The notes: a model not told the origin generated them from the sequence alone. Numbered from the stretch's first letter, positions 1-10,138 are shown. The stretch: DNA of 64,000 nt from Pseudoduganella dura (GCF_009727155.1 NZ_WNWM01000002.1:3782001-3846000), one strand, 5' to 3'. Made by a program: numbers and translations.

Positions 1-500
1 CGGGCATCGCCCAGCGTGCCGGAAATCCAGATGTCGTCGCCCGGCCGGGCCGCGTCGCGGCGCAGCGCCTGGCCCGGCGCCACTTCGCCGAACACGGTAA
101 TGCAGATATTGAGCGGCCCCCTGGTGGTGTCGCCGCCGATCAGTTCGCAGTCATGCTCGTCGGCCAGCGCGAACAGTCCCGCGGAAAAACCGGCCAGCCA
201 GTCGCGGTCGGCCGCGGGCAGGGCCAGCGCCAGCGTAAACCCGGCCGGGCGCGCGCCCATTGCCGCCAGGTCGGAAAGGTTCACGGCCAGGCTTTTGTGG
301 CCCAGGCGGCGCGGGTCTTCGCCGGCGAAGAAATGGCGCCCTTCCACCAGCATGTCCGAGGAAATCGCGAACGACTGGCCGGGCGTGATGCCCAGCAGCG
401 CGCAATCGTCGCCAATGCCCAGCTGCGCCCGGGGAGAAAGAGGCGCGGGGCGCGCGGGGCGCACGAAATACTGTTTGATCAGGTCGAATTCGGAGAGCAT
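1..500 (-). CDS. thiL: Thiamine-monophosphate kinase, N-terminal part (runs off the window)
   Basis: Phosphorylates thiamine monophosphate to thiamine diphosphate in the cytoplasm, the last step of cofactor synthesis. The reading frame begins MLSEFDLIKQYF, the usual ThiL start. It carries the AIR-synthase-like motifs GIGDDCALL (about residue 29), ISSDMLVEGRHF (about 47), SLAVNLSDLAAMGARP (about 70) and GGDTTRGPL (about 122), which hold the Mg-ATP-binding aspartates. About 166 of the usual 310-340 residues are in the window; the C-terminus lies beyond base 1. The gene follows a small membrane-protein gene on the same strand by 28 bases, so the two may be cotranscribed. Family assignment is firm from the motifs; the missing C-terminus cannot be checked. 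Confidence 0.95.
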   Translation of the reverse strand, partial: MLSEFDLIKQYFVRPARPAPLSPRAQLGIGDDCALLGITPGQSFAISSDMLVEGRHFFAGEDPRRLGHKSLAVNLSDLAAMGARPAGFTLALALPAADRDWLAGFSAGLFALADEHDCELIGGDTTRGPLNICITVFGEVAPGQALRRDAARPGDDIWISGTLGDA

Positions 501-528
501 GCCGTCATTGTAGCGGCGTGACGGGACT

Positions 529-729
529 TCAGCGGCGACGCATGGCCCGCGCCATGATGCGCCGCGGCCGGCCGCGCGCATAGATCCAGGCGCCACCCGT
601 CGTGACGGCGGTCGCGCACAATGCCAGTTCCCACTCGGCCGCATGGGGGGTGAAGAACAGGGCCAGCGCGGATACCGGGAATGCCACGCCCGTCACGCGC
701 GAACACGAACGCCAGAAGATGGCACGCAT
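529..729 (-). CDS. Small hypothetical membrane protein (66 aa)
   Basis: I do not recognise this family. The 66-residue product has a basic N-terminus (MRAIFWRSCSR), two hydrophobic stretches at about residues 12-28 and 35-50, and a very arginine-rich tail ending RRIMARAMRRR, which by the positive-inside rule would face the cytoplasm. The start is supported by an AAGGGG Shine-Dalgarno 8 bases upstream. It lies 28 bases upstream of thiL on the same strand, so cotranscription is plausible. A competing 75-codon frame over the same bases has no hydrophobic pattern and was discarded. Confidence 0.55.
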   Translation of the reverse strand: MRAIFWRSCSRVTGVAFPVSALALFFTPHAAEWELALCATAVTTGGAWIYARGRPRRIMARAMRRR

Positions 730-843
730 GCCAGGCCCCTTTTGGATGTTGAGATCCGCGTAGTCTAGAAGCCTGGAGAAATGCTGTAAAGAATTTATTA
801 AATTTTTGTTAAATCGAGGGGCGGCAGTGGTCCACCCACTACA

Positions 844-1128
844 CTAGTCCCAATCGAAGCTATCGCTATCGCTGACGCCGTAGCCATCCGGGCGCTTGGT
901 CGATGACCACGGCATGTCGGATGCCCAGTCCGAAACGCTGTCATATATTCCCTTGGCCTGCTCGCTGCGGGATCGGGCCAGGCGACGCGACCGGCGTCGC
1001 CGTTCGAATAACGACCAGATCATCATGGCCAAGAGGCCGAATGCGACACCATAAAGAGGTCTCGCAAGGACGGCAATCGCCATGGCGGTGAGAAACAGTA
1101 GAAGCTGGACAGCGGCACGTATCGACAT
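844..1128 (-). CDS. Hypothetical membrane-anchored protein (94 aa)
   Basis: Unrecognised small protein. From the chosen start (MSIRAAVQLLLFL) it has two adjacent hydrophobic segments at about residues 5-22 and 27-40, then an arginine cluster (FERRRRSRRLARSR) and an acidic, serine-rich tail ending DSDSFDWD. This suggests a two-pass inner-membrane hairpin with a soluble C-terminus. An in-frame ATG 36 bases further upstream exists but has no ribosome binding site. The chosen ATG has CCGGAG about 6 bases upstream. It is separated from the thiL pair by about 110 AT-rich bases and faces away from maeB. Function unknown. Confidence 0.55.
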   Translation of the reverse strand: MSIRAAVQLLLFLTAMAIAVLARPLYGVAFGLLAMMIWSLFERRRRSRRLARSRSEQAKGIYDSVSDWASDMPWSSTKRPDGYGVSDSDSFDWD

Positions 1129-1375
1129 CGCGGGCTCCGGACAATTTGCGTCAGTGTAGCGCATCGAAATCGCCGCGGCAGCGTTCAGGATGTTTTTTTA
1201 ATAACTTGCATATTGCATGCCTTCAGGTAAGTTCTGTATATACCGCCAGTACATTTTCACGACTGGCAGGCCCCATATCGGCCGTAACGGGCAGGATTGA
1301 TAGCAAAAACGAATAGAAAAACATTTTCAGATAGGAATACGAGTATTGACCCGGCTGTTGGTAAAAATACCTACT

Positions 1376-1402
1376 TTGGCAAGGATAGGGGTCTGCTAGA
1401 AT
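1376..1402 (+). promoter_or_regulatory. Candidate extended -10 promoter for maeB
   Basis: An extended -10 (TGCTAGAAT, 1394-1402) sits 37 bases before the maeB ATG. A poorly spaced TTGGCA lies at 1376-1381 (15-base spacer), which an extended -10 can tolerate. The implied start near 1409 leaves a roughly 30-base leader containing AGGAAGG. Motif match only. Confidence 0.4.
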
Positions 1403-1438
1403 CAAAGGATTTCAGACAGCACAGGAAGGCAGCAGGCA

Positions 1439-3757
1439 ATGGATTCGTCATCTGACAAGAAAGAGGAACTGCGTCAACAACTGCGCCTGGCGGCGCTCGA
1501 ATACCACGAGTACCCACGGCCGGGCAAGATCAGCGTGACCCCGACCAAGCAGCTGACCAATCAGCGCGACCTGGCCCTGGCGTATTCGCCGGGCGTGGCC
1601 GCCCCCTGCGAAGAGATCGTCATCGATCCGGCCGCCGCCTATAAATACACGGCGCGCGGCAACCTGGTGGCCGTGATCTCGAACGGCACCGCCGTGCTCG
1701 GCCTGGGCAATATCGGCGCGCTGGCTTCCAAGCCCGTGATGGAAGGCAAGGGCGTGCTGTTCAAGAAATTCGCCGGCATCGACGTGTTCGACATCGAGAT
1801 CAACGAACAGGATCCGGACAAGCTGATCGACATCATCGCCGCGCTGGAGCCCACCTTCGGCGGCGTCAACCTGGAAGACATCAAGGCGCCCGAGTGCTTC
1901 TACATCGAGCGCGAGCTGCGCAAGCGGATGAAGATCCCCGTGTTCCACGATGACCAGCACGGCACCGCGATCATCGTCGGCGCGGCGATCCTGAACGGCA
2001 TCACGCTGGTCGGCAAGAACATCAAGGAATGCAAACTGGTCGTTTCCGGCGCCGGCGCCGCCGCGCTGGCCTGCCTGGACCTGATCGTCGACCTCGGCTT
2101 CCCGATCGAGAACATCTTCGTGACCGACCTGGCCGGCGTGGTCTACCAGGGCCGTACCGAGCTGATGGACCCGGACAAGGAGCGCTTCGCCCGCGACACG
2201 CCGGCGCGCACGCTGGGCGAGGTGATCGCCGGTGCAGACATCTTCCTGGGCCTGTCGGCCGGCGGCGTGCTCAAGCCGCACATGGTGCAGCAGATGGCGG
2301 CGCGCCCGATCATCCTGGCGCTGGCCAACCCGAACCCGGAGATCCTGCCGGAAGACGTGAAAGCCGTGCGCGACGATGCCGTCATCTGCACCGGCCGTTC
2401 GGACTATCCGAACCAGGTCAACAACGTGCTGTGCTTCCCGTACATCTTCCGCGGCGCCCTCGATTGCGGCGCCAGCACGATCACGCGGGAAATGGAAATC
2501 GCCGTGGTCCACGCGATCGCCGAACTGGCGCACGCCGAGCAGTCCGATGTCGTGGCCACCACGTACGGCTTCACCAACCTGTCGTTCGGTCCCGAATACC
2601 TGATTCCGATGCCGTTCGACCCGCGCCTGCTGATCAAGATCGCGCCGGCCGTGGCCAAGGCCGCCGAGGATGGCGGCGTCGCCACGCGCCCGATCAAGGA
2701 CCTGGAAGCGTATGCCGACAGCCTGCAGCAGTTCGTCTACCGCAGCGGCACGTTCATGAAGCCGCTGTTCGCGCAGGCCAAGATCACGCACCCGGACCTG
2801 AAGCGCATCGTCTACGCCGAAGGCGAAGAAGAGCGCGTGCTGCGCGCCGTGCAGGTGATCGTCGACGAGCGCCTGGCGCGCCCGATCCTGGTCGGCCGCC
2901 CGGCCGTGCTGGAATCGCGCATCCAGAAGTTCGGCCTGCGCCTGAAGCAGGGCGTGGACTTCGACGTGATCAATCCCGATTACGACGACCGCTACCGCGA
3001 CTACTGGACGTCGTACTACGACCTCGCCAAGCGCAAGGGCGTCACCGAGGAATACGCCAAGCTGGAAATGCGCCGCCGCCACAGCCTGATCGGCGCGATG
3101 ATGATCAAGAAGGGCGATGCCGACGGCATGATCTGCGGCACCTTCGGCACCACCCAGCTGCACCTGCACTACATCGACCAGGTGCTGGGCAAGCGCGCGG
3201 GCGCGAACGTGTACGCGGCGATGAACGTGCTGGTGCTGCCGGAGCGGCAACTGGTGATGGTCGATACCCACGTCAACGAAAACCCGAACGCCGAGCAGCT
3301 GGCCGAGATCACGATCATGGCCGCCGAAGAGATGCGCCGCTTCGGCCTGCAGCCGTCGGTCGCGCTGCTGTCGCACTCGAACTTCGGCTCGTCCAACAAC
3401 GAGTCGGCGCAGAAGATGCGCGCCGCGCTGGCGCTGGTCAGGGAGCGCGCGCCGGACCTGGAAGTGGATGGCGAAATGCACGGCGACACCGCGCTCGATT
3501 CCAAGATGCGCAAGAAGCTGATGCCCGATTCCTACCTGGAACGCGATGCCAACCTGCTGGTGATGCCGAACATCGAGTCCGCCAACATCGCCTACAACCT
3601 GGTGAAGACGGCGGCCGGCAACGGCATCGCGATCGGCCCGATCCTGCTGGGCTGCGCCGCGCCGGTGCACATCCTGACCCCGTCGGCCACCGTGCGCCGC
3701 ATCGTCAACATGACGGCGCTGTGCGTGGTGGACGTGGTCGCCCAGCGCAACAACTGA
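1439..3757 (+). CDS. maeB: NADP-dependent malic enzyme, phosphotransacetylase-fused type
   Basis: Oxidatively decarboxylates malate to pyruvate, making NADPH at the junction of the TCA cycle and gluconeogenesis. The 772-residue length is typical of MaeB. Residues 1-430 are the malic enzyme part, with [10 protein letters not shown] near residue 48, the metal/substrate region [15 protein letters not shown] followed by [10 protein letters not shown], and a Rossmann motif [13 protein letters not shown] near residue 200. Residues about 445-772 form a phosphotransacetylase-like domain ([26 protein letters not shown]). In this family that domain is thought to be regulatory rather than catalytic. AGGAAGG lies upstream of the ATG. 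The gene is monocistronic, with its own promoter candidate and a strong terminator. Confidence 0.97.
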   Translation: MDSSSDKKEELRQQLRLAALEYHEYPRPGKISVTPTKQLTNQRDLALAYSPGVAAPCEEIVIDPAAAYKYTARGNLVAVISNGTAVLGLGNIGALASKPVMEGKGVLFKKFAGIDVFDIEINEQDPDKLIDIIAALEPTFGGVNLEDIKAPECFYIERELRKRMKIPVFHDDQHGTAIIVGAAILNGITLVGKNIKECKLVVSGAGAAALACLDLIVDLGFPIENIFVTDLAGVVYQGRTELMDPDKERFARDTPARTLGEVIAGADIFLGLSAGGVLKPHMVQQMAARPIILALANPNPEILPEDVKAVRDDAVICTGRSDYPNQVNNVLCFPYIFRGALDCGASTITREMEIAVVHAIAELAHAEQSDVVATTYGFTNLSFGPEYLIPMPFDPRLLIKIAPAVAKAAEDGGVATRPIKDLEAYADSLQQFVYRSGTFMKPLFAQAKITHPDLKRIVYAEGEEERVLRAVQVIVDERLARPILVGRPAVLESRIQKFGLRLKQGVDFDVINPDYDDRYRDYWTSYYDLAKRKGVTEEYAKLEMRRRHSLIGAMMIKKGDADGMICGTFGTTQLHLHYIDQVLGKRAGANVYAAMNVLVLPERQLVMVDTHVNENPNAEQLAEITIMAAEEMRRFGLQPSVALLSHSNFGSSNNESAQKMRAALALVRERAPDLEVDGEMHGDTALDSKMRKKLMPDSYLERDANLLVMPNIESANIAYNLVKTAAGNGIAIGPILLGCAAPVHILTPSATVRRIVNMTALCVVDVVAQRNN

Positions 3758-3776
3758 TCTTTCCGGATCAGTGCCG

Positions 3777-3804
3777 AAAAGCCGCCGCAAGGCGGCTTTT
3801 TTTT
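3777..3804 (+). terminator. Rho-independent terminator of maeB
   Basis: A hairpin with arms GCCGCC and GGCGGC around a GCAA loop (3781-3796), preceded by AAAA and followed by eight T. It starts 20 bases after the maeB stop and ends just before the left end of the insertion sequence. Confidence 0.9.
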
Positions 3805-3813
3805 CGCCCTCGA

Positions 3814-3853
3814 TGTTGCCAAAAAATGGGGACTGTCCCTGAGCCTACCCCTC
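3814..3853 (+). repeat. Left terminal inverted repeat of the IS4-family element
   Basis: Begins TGTTGCCAAAAAATGGGG and ends CCTACCCCTC. It matches the reverse complement of 5159-5199 at almost every position. The inner 25 bases differ from the right copy by a single T/A change. Confidence 0.8.
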
Positions 3854-5040
3854 GAATTCCCAAGTGCGGACCATCGAAACGAGTTCGATAAATGCATATT
3901 TGATGGCCGATGGGGAGAGTCTGGGTCGACGATAGTCGTCGACCCAGTGCATTGCCAACGAGAAGATTGAAAGGCAGCTGCCTGCCTTGGGATGGCTGCC
4001 GTAGTGGACTTCATAGCCAGCCGCTCGTGCCGCTAAGCCGATCAGCCATAAGGCATAAGTGAGCAATGCACCGATTAGTAAAAGTGCCGCCAGACGAAGC
4101 AGGCTTGTAGTCTGGCTATGTCGCAGTGCCATTCCCCATTTGGCATTCTTCAGGTCGCGGAAAGTCTGCTCGATTTGCATGCGCCCAGAGTAAATTTTGA
4201 TGATGTCGTCTGCACGAAGCTGTGCCAGTGCTGGCGAAACGGCGAGTAGCCAAGGCTCACATTGGGCAGCGCTGTTTTTCTTGCTGTGGCGCGCGCGCGC
4301 AGGTTGACCGGATTTCGTCAAGCAATGCCGTCCTTTCGATTTGGACTTGTACAGCACTAATCGGCAGTCGACAGGGTTGGAGCGGACATGAAAAAATAGC
4401 CCAAATCGCGCGCTTTTGCGGTAGCTCTTGAGTACAAGCTTTTGCAGCCGAACCAGTCGTTGCCGTTCTGTTGGCACACCAAATCACGGTTGCGTATCCG
4501 TCCGACCCAGCCAAAGCCGAGCTGATTGAGCGTTTTAAACCACGTAGCACGAAATCCTGCATCGGTGATGATGATGGCGCGACAGTGCGCTGGCAGGATG
4601 GTTTTCAGGGTCTTCATGAAGCACTTATGGACCAAAGATGCCGCGAGCCTCTCCTGAGGGTGGACCTCCTCGTAGAGCGTAAAGGCGCGTCCTTCGATGA
4701 TGGCTGCTGCACGCAGCAATTGAGCACTGCCATCTGCGCGAATTTCTGACCAATCTACTGCTACCTGCACGTATTGCCTGGATTGAAGAAGGCGTTGGCT
4801 CATTGCTCGGTATATCTGCACCCGCTCTTTGGCCAGATGGGGATTGCTCAGCAAACGGTCACAGCACTTGATGCGATGCCGAAGACTTGTTTGTGACCTG
4901 AGCTGCTTACCGATGCGTACAACGCCCAGCCCGGCACGAGCTGCAGCTTGCACAATTTGAGCTAGGCAAGCTCGGCGTTTAGCGTGAATTGATGGGCACT
5001 CCTGCCCCAACAATCGTTGTATGATTTGGCGTGCATGCAT
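3845..5040 (-). CDS. IS4-family transposase, frameshifted (two overlapping frames)
   Basis: DDE transposase of the element. The first frame starts at 5040 and carries D96 (AVDWSEIR) and D160 (IIITDAGF). It stops at 4357. The second frame, open from 4477 to 3845, holds the rest of the catalytic core, with E291 inside YSGRMQIEQTFRDLK, the Y-(2)-R-(3)-E-(6)-K signature of IS4 elements. The frames join at bases 4396-4390 (minus strand T TTT TTC), a canonical -1 slippery heptamer. Slipping there gives a continuous product of about 398 residues, the usual IS4 size. Either this copy uses programmed frameshifting, or it carries a one-base loss in the T run and is dead. Confidence 0.8.
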
Positions 5041-5158
5041 GGTCCGTGCCTTTCATTTGCAGTTTGGTCGCTACGAATGAAAGGGCTAACACGGCCATGC
5101 ATGTGCCGTTTTTGGGATTGAAGTTAACAGCTTCCCATATGGTTTACAACAAAAATTT

Positions 5159-5199
5159 GAGGGGTAGGCTCAGGGACTGTCCCCCTTTTTTTGGCAACA
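5159..5199 (-). repeat. Right terminal inverted repeat of the IS4-family element
   Basis: Reverse-complement partner of 3814-3853. Read leftward it begins TGTTGCCAAAAAAA and ends CCTACCCCTC. The -35 box of the downstream gene begins only 33 bases beyond it. Confidence 0.8.
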
Positions 5200-5231
5200 C
5201 ATTTTTACAACAGCTGGAGGCCGGTGGGGTT

Positions 5232-5261
5232 TTGACAGCCGTATATCCCAGGCGCTACATT
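5232..5261 (+). promoter_or_regulatory. Promoter of the DUF2214 gene, possibly giving a leaderless mRNA
   Basis: A perfect -35 TTGACA (5232-5237), an 18-base spacer and TACATT (5256-5261). The expected start point is about 5268, only a few bases before the ATG at 5271, and no Shine-Dalgarno is visible. Confidence 0.55.
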
Positions 5262-5270
5262 GTCGGCACC

Positions 5271-5729
5271 ATGACCGACCTCATTCTCGCCATCGTCCAT
5301 CACCTGACCGTGTTCGGGATTGCCGCCGTGCTGGCGGCGGAGCTGGCGTTGCTGCGGCCGGCGGCGATGTCGCCCCACACGGTGCGGCTGCTGGGGCGGT
5401 TCGATGCGGTGTACGGCATGCTGGCGCTGGCCATTCTCGCCATCGGCTTCGGCCGCGTGTTCCATGGCGCGAAGGGCGCGGATTTCTACCTGCACAATCC
5501 TGTCTTCTGGATCAAGGTGGGCGCGTTCGCCGTCGTCGGCCTGCTGTCGATCAAGCCTACCTTGCGGATGATGGCCTGGCAAAAATCGCTGAAGGCGGAT
5601 GCCGCATTCACCCCGCCAGCCGACGAACTGAAGGCGCTGCGCCGCCGCAAGCTGGCCGAAGTCCACGTGTTCGGGCTGATCCCGGTGGCCGCTGCCGTCA
5701 TGGCGCGCGGTATCGGCCCTGGCTGGTAA
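5271..5729 (+). CDS. DUF2214 family inner-membrane protein
   Basis: Predicted four-helix inner-membrane protein of unknown function (152 aa). Hydrophobic segments lie at about residues 2-22, 42-60, 77-93 and 130-147. The pattern matches DUF2214: an N-terminal helix ending in a conserved glutamate (AAELALLRP), then LGRFDAVYGMLA, then GRVFHGAKGADFYLHNPVFWIKVG. The open frame extends upstream into the insertion sequence, but the ATG at 5271 begins the conserved part and sits behind a good promoter, so the longer start is rejected. It is monocistronic, with the gmd leader downstream. Family call is from recalled sequence pattern. Confidence 0.8.
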   Translation: MTDLILAIVHHLTVFGIAAVLAAELALLRPAAMSPHTVRLLGRFDAVYGMLALAILAIGFGRVFHGAKGADFYLHNPVFWIKVGAFAVVGLLSIKPTLRMMAWQKSLKADAAFTPPADELKALRRRKLAEVHVFGLIPVAAAVMARGIGPGW

Positions 5730-5899
5730 CGGTCGCGCCGTTGCTGCGGCAGGTCGTCCCCGATATGGGCCGCAGCATGCCGCTGCCGGCAAAAAGTTTC
5801 GCTGTAACAAGATGTAATTAGTGTAATCCAGCCGCCCGCGCAGCCAGGTGGCTGTCATGCCTCTGTTACAATATCGGGCTTCACGCTCAACCTTCTTGA

Positions 5900-6955
<1,056 letters not shown>

Positions 6956-6956
6956 C

Positions 6957-7892
6957 ATGGCGGCGGCGCTGCAATTGCTGTCGACGGTGCGCGAAGGCGC
7001 CGGCAAGCGTGCGCTGGTGACCGGCATCGCCGGCTTCACCGGGCACTACGTGGCGCAGGAACTGCGCGCCGCGGGCTACGAGGTGTTCGGCGTGGCCAGC
7101 CCGGGCCGCGAACCCGGGTCCGATACGGTGGCGGTCAACCTGACCGACCGCGCCGCGCTGGCCGATGCCGTGCACGCCCTGCAACCGGATGTCGTGGTGC
7201 ACCTGGCCGCGATCGCATTCGTCGCTCATAGCGACGTCGAACAGATCTACCGCGTCAACGTGACCGGTACCCGCAACCTGCTCGAAGCGCTGGCCGCATC
7301 GCCGAAGAAGCCGTCGGCCGTGCTGCTGGCCTCGTCCGCGAACATCTACGGCAATGCCGATGCCGGCGTGATCGGCGAGGATGTGCCGGCCGCTCCCGCC
7401 AACGATTACGCCGTCAGCAAGCTGGCGATGGAATACATGGCGCGCCTGTGGATGGACAAGCTGCCGCTCATCATCGTGCGGCCGTTCAACTACACCGGCG
7501 TGGGCCAGGCCGAGAACTTCCTGCTGCCGAAGATCGTGTCGCACTTCCGCCGCCGCGAGGCGCGCATCGAGTTGGGCAACCTGCACGTCTGGCGCGATTT
7601 TTCCGACGTGCGCGTGGTGGCCGCCAGCTACCGCCACCTGCTCGCCGCCGGCCAGGCCGCCATCGGCAAGACCTTCAACGTCAGTTCCGGCAAGGCGTAT
7701 TCGCTGGGCGAAGCGCTCGACATGATGGGAAACATCGCCGGCTACAGGATCGACGTGCACGTGAACCCGGCCTTCGTGCGCGCCAACGAAGTGGTGCGCC
7801 TGACGGGCGACAACACCCGCCTGCAAAGCATCGTCGGCCCCATCGATCCGCCTCCGCTGGAGCATACCTTGCGCTGGATGTACGAGGCGTGA
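6957..7892 (+). CDS. rmd: GDP-6-deoxy-D-mannose reductase (GDP-D-rhamnose synthase)
   Basis: Extended SDR of 311 residues that probably reduces the Gmd product at C4 to GDP-D-rhamnose. Visible motifs are VTGIAGFTGHYVAQEL near residue 21 (NAD(P) binding), HLAAIAFVAHSD near 82, LLASSANIYGNAD near 122 (catalytic serine) and YAVSKLAMEYMAR near 147 (Tyr/Lys). Against fucose synthase (GMER), the protein lacks the extra C-terminal epimerase features and resembles the RMD branch; that separation is inferred. The ATG is one base after the gmd stop, and the stop overlaps the next gene by four bases, so the operon is translationally coupled. Confidence 0.85.
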   Translation: MAAALQLLSTVREGAGKRALVTGIAGFTGHYVAQELRAAGYEVFGVASPGREPGSDTVAVNLTDRAALADAVHALQPDVVVHLAAIAFVAHSDVEQIYRVNVTGTRNLLEALAASPKKPSAVLLASSANIYGNADAGVIGEDVPAAPANDYAVSKLAMEYMARLWMDKLPLIIVRPFNYTGVGQAENFLLPKIVSHFRRREARIELGNLHVWRDFSDVRVVAASYRHLLAAGQAAIGKTFNVSSGKAYSLGEALDMMGNIAGYRIDVHVNPAFVRANEVVRLTGDNTRLQSIVGPIDPPPLEHTLRWMYEA

Positions 7893-9010
7893 CATTGAAA
7901 GTCGGCCTGTCGGCCACCACGACCGAACCCGGCCTTACCGGCGGCCAGCTCGACGGCATCGGTGTCTACAGCGGCGCGCTGCTGCGCGAGCTGCCGCACG
8001 CCGGCATCGATGTCGACGCCTGGTCGTTCGGCCCGCCGGCGCGGCTTTCGGTCGGCCGCCCGATGCCGCGCCCGTTTCCGCTGGCGACACTGCGCGACCT
8101 GGTGCTGCCCGGCGCGCGCCAGCACATCGACGCCGACCTGTATCACGCCACCGACTACCGCATCGTGAAGATGGACCGGCCCGTCGTCGCCACGCTGCAC
8201 GACGCGCTGCCGATCGCCCATCCGGAATGGTGCAATCCGAGGCTGCGCGGGTTGAAGAACTGGCTGCAGGCCCGGGCCGCGCGCAAGGCGGACCACGTGA
8301 TCGCCGTCAGCCGCTACGCGATCGCCGAGCTGGTGCAGTGCTTCGGCGTGGACGAGCGCCGCATCAGCGTGGTGCCGAACGGCGTCGACGAGGCATGGCT
8401 CGATGCGCCGGCGGCCGATAGCGTCGCGGCCACGCTGGCGCGGCACGGCCTGCGTCCGGGCTACTTCCTCACTGTCGGCACGCTGCAGCCGCGCAAGAAC
8501 ACCGGCGCGCTGCTGCAGGCGTATCTCGGCCTGCCGCCCAGCGTGCGCGCGCAGCGCCAGCTGGTGATCATCGGCGCGGCCGGCGCCCGCAGCGAGGCCA
8601 CCGTCGCACAGATCAGGGCCGCGCGGCAGAACGGCGAAAACGTGGTGTGGCTCAACCGCGTGACGGGCGCCGAAGAACTGCGGCATGTCTACGCCGGCGC
8701 CGGCGTATTCGTCTTTCCCTCGCTGTACGAAGGCTTCGGCATCCCGGTGGTGGAAGCGTTCGCGTCCGGCATTCCGGTGGTGGCGTCGAATGCCACCTCG
8801 GTCCCGGAAGTGACGGGCGGCGCGGCGATCGATGTCGATCCGCTGTCGGTCGCGGCGATCGGCGCGGCGATGCTCGAACTGGCGCGAGACGAGGCCTTGC
8901 GCCAGCGCTGCATCGCCGCCGGCAAGGTGCGCGCGGTGCAGCTGACATGGCGCGAAACGGCCCGCAAGACGGCAGCCGTCTATCGATCCGTGCTGAGCGG
9001 CGGGCACTGA
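7889..9010 (+). CDS. GT4-family glycosyltransferase (WbpY-like, probable rhamnosyl/mannosyl transferase)
   Basis: A 373-residue GT-B fold transferase. The GTG start overlaps the rmd stop (GTGA). The N-terminal acceptor domain starts with TLKVGLSATTTEPGLTGGQLDGIGVY. The C-terminal GDP-sugar domain has YFLTVGTLQPRKNTGALL near residue 192 and the E-x7-E motif in YEGFGIPVVEAFASGIPVV near residue 285. In Pseudomonas aeruginosa the D-rhamnan (common antigen) cluster couples gmd/rmd with the GT4 enzymes WbpX, WbpY and WbpZ. Position and motifs suggest a similar role in building a D-rhamnose-containing surface glycan. Linkage and acceptor cannot be read from sequence. A TTG at 7895 is an alternative start. 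Confidence 0.85.
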   Translation: MTLKVGLSATTTEPGLTGGQLDGIGVYSGALLRELPHAGIDVDAWSFGPPARLSVGRPMPRPFPLATLRDLVLPGARQHIDADLYHATDYRIVKMDRPVVATLHDALPIAHPEWCNPRLRGLKNWLQARAARKADHVIAVSRYAIAELVQCFGVDERRISVVPNGVDEAWLDAPAADSVAATLARHGLRPGYFLTVGTLQPRKNTGALLQAYLGLPPSVRAQRQLVIIGAAGARSEATVAQIRAARQNGENVVWLNRVTGAEELRHVYAGAGVFVFPSLYEGFGIPVVEAFASGIPVVASNATSVPEVTGGAAIDVDPLSVAAIGAAMLELARDEALRQRCIAAGKVRAVQLTWRETARKTAAVYRSVLSGGH

Positions 9011-9019
9011 GAACCGACG

Positions 9020-10138
9020 ATGCGCGTACTTCACTTTTACAAAACGTATTACCCCGATTCGTGGGGCGGGGTCGAGCAGGCGATCCGCCAGATCTGCATG
9101 GGCACGTCGCGCCTGGGCATCATTAACGAGGTGCTGACGCTGACCGCCACGGATGGGCCGGCGCGCATGGAGATCGACGGCGTGGTGGTGCACCGCGTGC
9201 GGCAGGATATCGAGATCGCGTCGAATGCGATGTCGCTGGCATCGATCGGCGCGCTGGCGCGGCTGGCTGGCACGGCGGACGTGGTGCATTACCACTTCCC
9301 GTGGCCGTTCGGCGACCTGGCGCACTTCCTGGCGCGGGTGAAAAAGCCTTCCGTCGTTACCTATCACTCGGACATCGTGCGCCAGAAGGCGCTGCTGAAG
9401 CTGTACTCGCCGCTGATGCACCGCTTCCTCGCGGACGTGGACGGCATCGTCGCCACCTCGCCGAACTACTTTGCATCGTCCGACGTGCTGCGCCGCTACG
9501 GCAAGAAGGTGCGCGCGATTCCGTTCGGGCTGGACCGGAGCACGTATCCGCAACCCACGCCCGAGCGGCTGGCGCACTGGCGCGCCGAGGTGGGCGAGCG
9601 CTTCTTCCTGTTCGTCGGCGTGCTGCGCTACTACAAGGGGCTGCACATCCTGCTCGACGCGATGGCCCGCTGCGAGTACCCGGTGGTGATCGTGGGCGCC
9701 GGGCCGATCGAGAACGAACTGAAGGAACACGCGCAGCGCCTCGGCCTGGCGCACGTGCGTTTCGTCGGCGCCGTCGACGAGCACGACAAGGCGGCACTGC
9801 TGACGCTGTGCTACGCGATGGCGTTCCCGTCGCACCTGCGCTCGGAGGCGTTCGGCATTTCGCTGCTCGAAGGGGCGATGTACGGCAAGCCGATGATTTC
9901 CAGCGAGATCGGCACCGGTACCAGCTATATCAACATCGATGGCGACACGGGCCTGGTGGTGCCGCCCAGCGATCCGGCGGCGTTCGGTAACGCCATGCGC
10001 ACATTGTGGGAAGATCCGGCGCTGGCCGCGGCGATGGGGCAGCGCGCCGGCGAACGGTACCGGGCGTTGTTTACCAACGAAAAAATGGCCGCCGATTACG
10101 CCGAGCTGTATTGTGAAGTTGCAAAAAGTTCTAGATAG
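9020..10138 (+). CDS. GT4-family glycosyltransferase (WbpZ-like)
   Basis: A 372-residue retaining GT-B glycosyltransferase. MRVLHFYKTYYPDSWGGVEQ is the classic N-terminal glycine-rich acceptor loop. FLFVGVLRYYKGLHILLDAM near residue 196 starts the nucleotide-sugar domain, and SEAFGISLLEGAMYGKPM near residue 275 contains the E-x7-E motif. It starts nine bases after the upstream transferase, on the same strand, and is the last gene of the gmd-rmd-GT-GT set. It probably adds a D-rhamnose or D-mannose residue to a lipid-linked glycan at the cytoplasmic face. No ABC exporter (Wzm/Wzt) or polymerase gene follows, so export of the glycan is encoded elsewhere. Confidence 0.85.
   Translation: MRVLHFYKTYYPDSWGGVEQAIRQICMGTSRLGIINEVLTLTATDGPARMEIDGVVVHRVRQDIEIASNAMSLASIGALARLAGTADVVHYHFPWPFGDLAHFLARVKKPSVVTYHSDIVRQKALLKLYSPLMHRFLADVDGIVATSPNYFASSDVLRRYGKKVRAIPFGLDRSTYPQPTPERLAHWRAEVGERFFLFVGVLRYYKGLHILLDAMARCEYPVVIVGAGPIENELKEHAQRLGLAHVRFVGAVDEHDKAALLTLCYAMAFPSHLRSEAFGISLLEGAMYGKPMISSEIGTGTSYINIDGDTGLVVPPSDPAAFGNAMRTLWEDPALAAAMGQRAGERYRALFTNEKMAADYAELYCEVAKSSR

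Larger units (their letters stand above)
3814..5199 (-). mobile_element. IS4-family insertion sequence, about 1.39 kb
   Basis: A single transposase gene read leftward is bounded by near-identical inverted repeats. The left repeat (3814-3853) and right repeat (5159-5199, read in reverse) share TGTTGCCAAAAAA, then GGGAC, one mismatch, then GTCCCTGAGCC and TACCCCTC, with one length difference. The transposase has the IS4 Y-R-E-K signature. No obvious target duplication flanks the repeats: the bases are CGCCCTCGA on the left and CATTTTTAC on the right. The element lies between the maeB terminator and the promoter of the DUF2214 gene, so no gene is interrupted. Confidence 0.85.

Noticed and set aside
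1223..1405. 60-codon minus-strand frame upstream of maeB
   Set aside because: No ribosome binding site, no recognisable pattern, and it lies across the probable maeB promoter.
1448..3790. 780-codon antisense frame over maeB
   Set aside because: His/Arg/Asp-rich product typical of the complement of GC-rich genes; the sense frame is an unmistakable malic enzyme.
3777..3804. Considered as part of the insertion sequence end
   Set aside because: It is a standard terminator positioned for maeB, and its arms are not repeated at the right end of the element.
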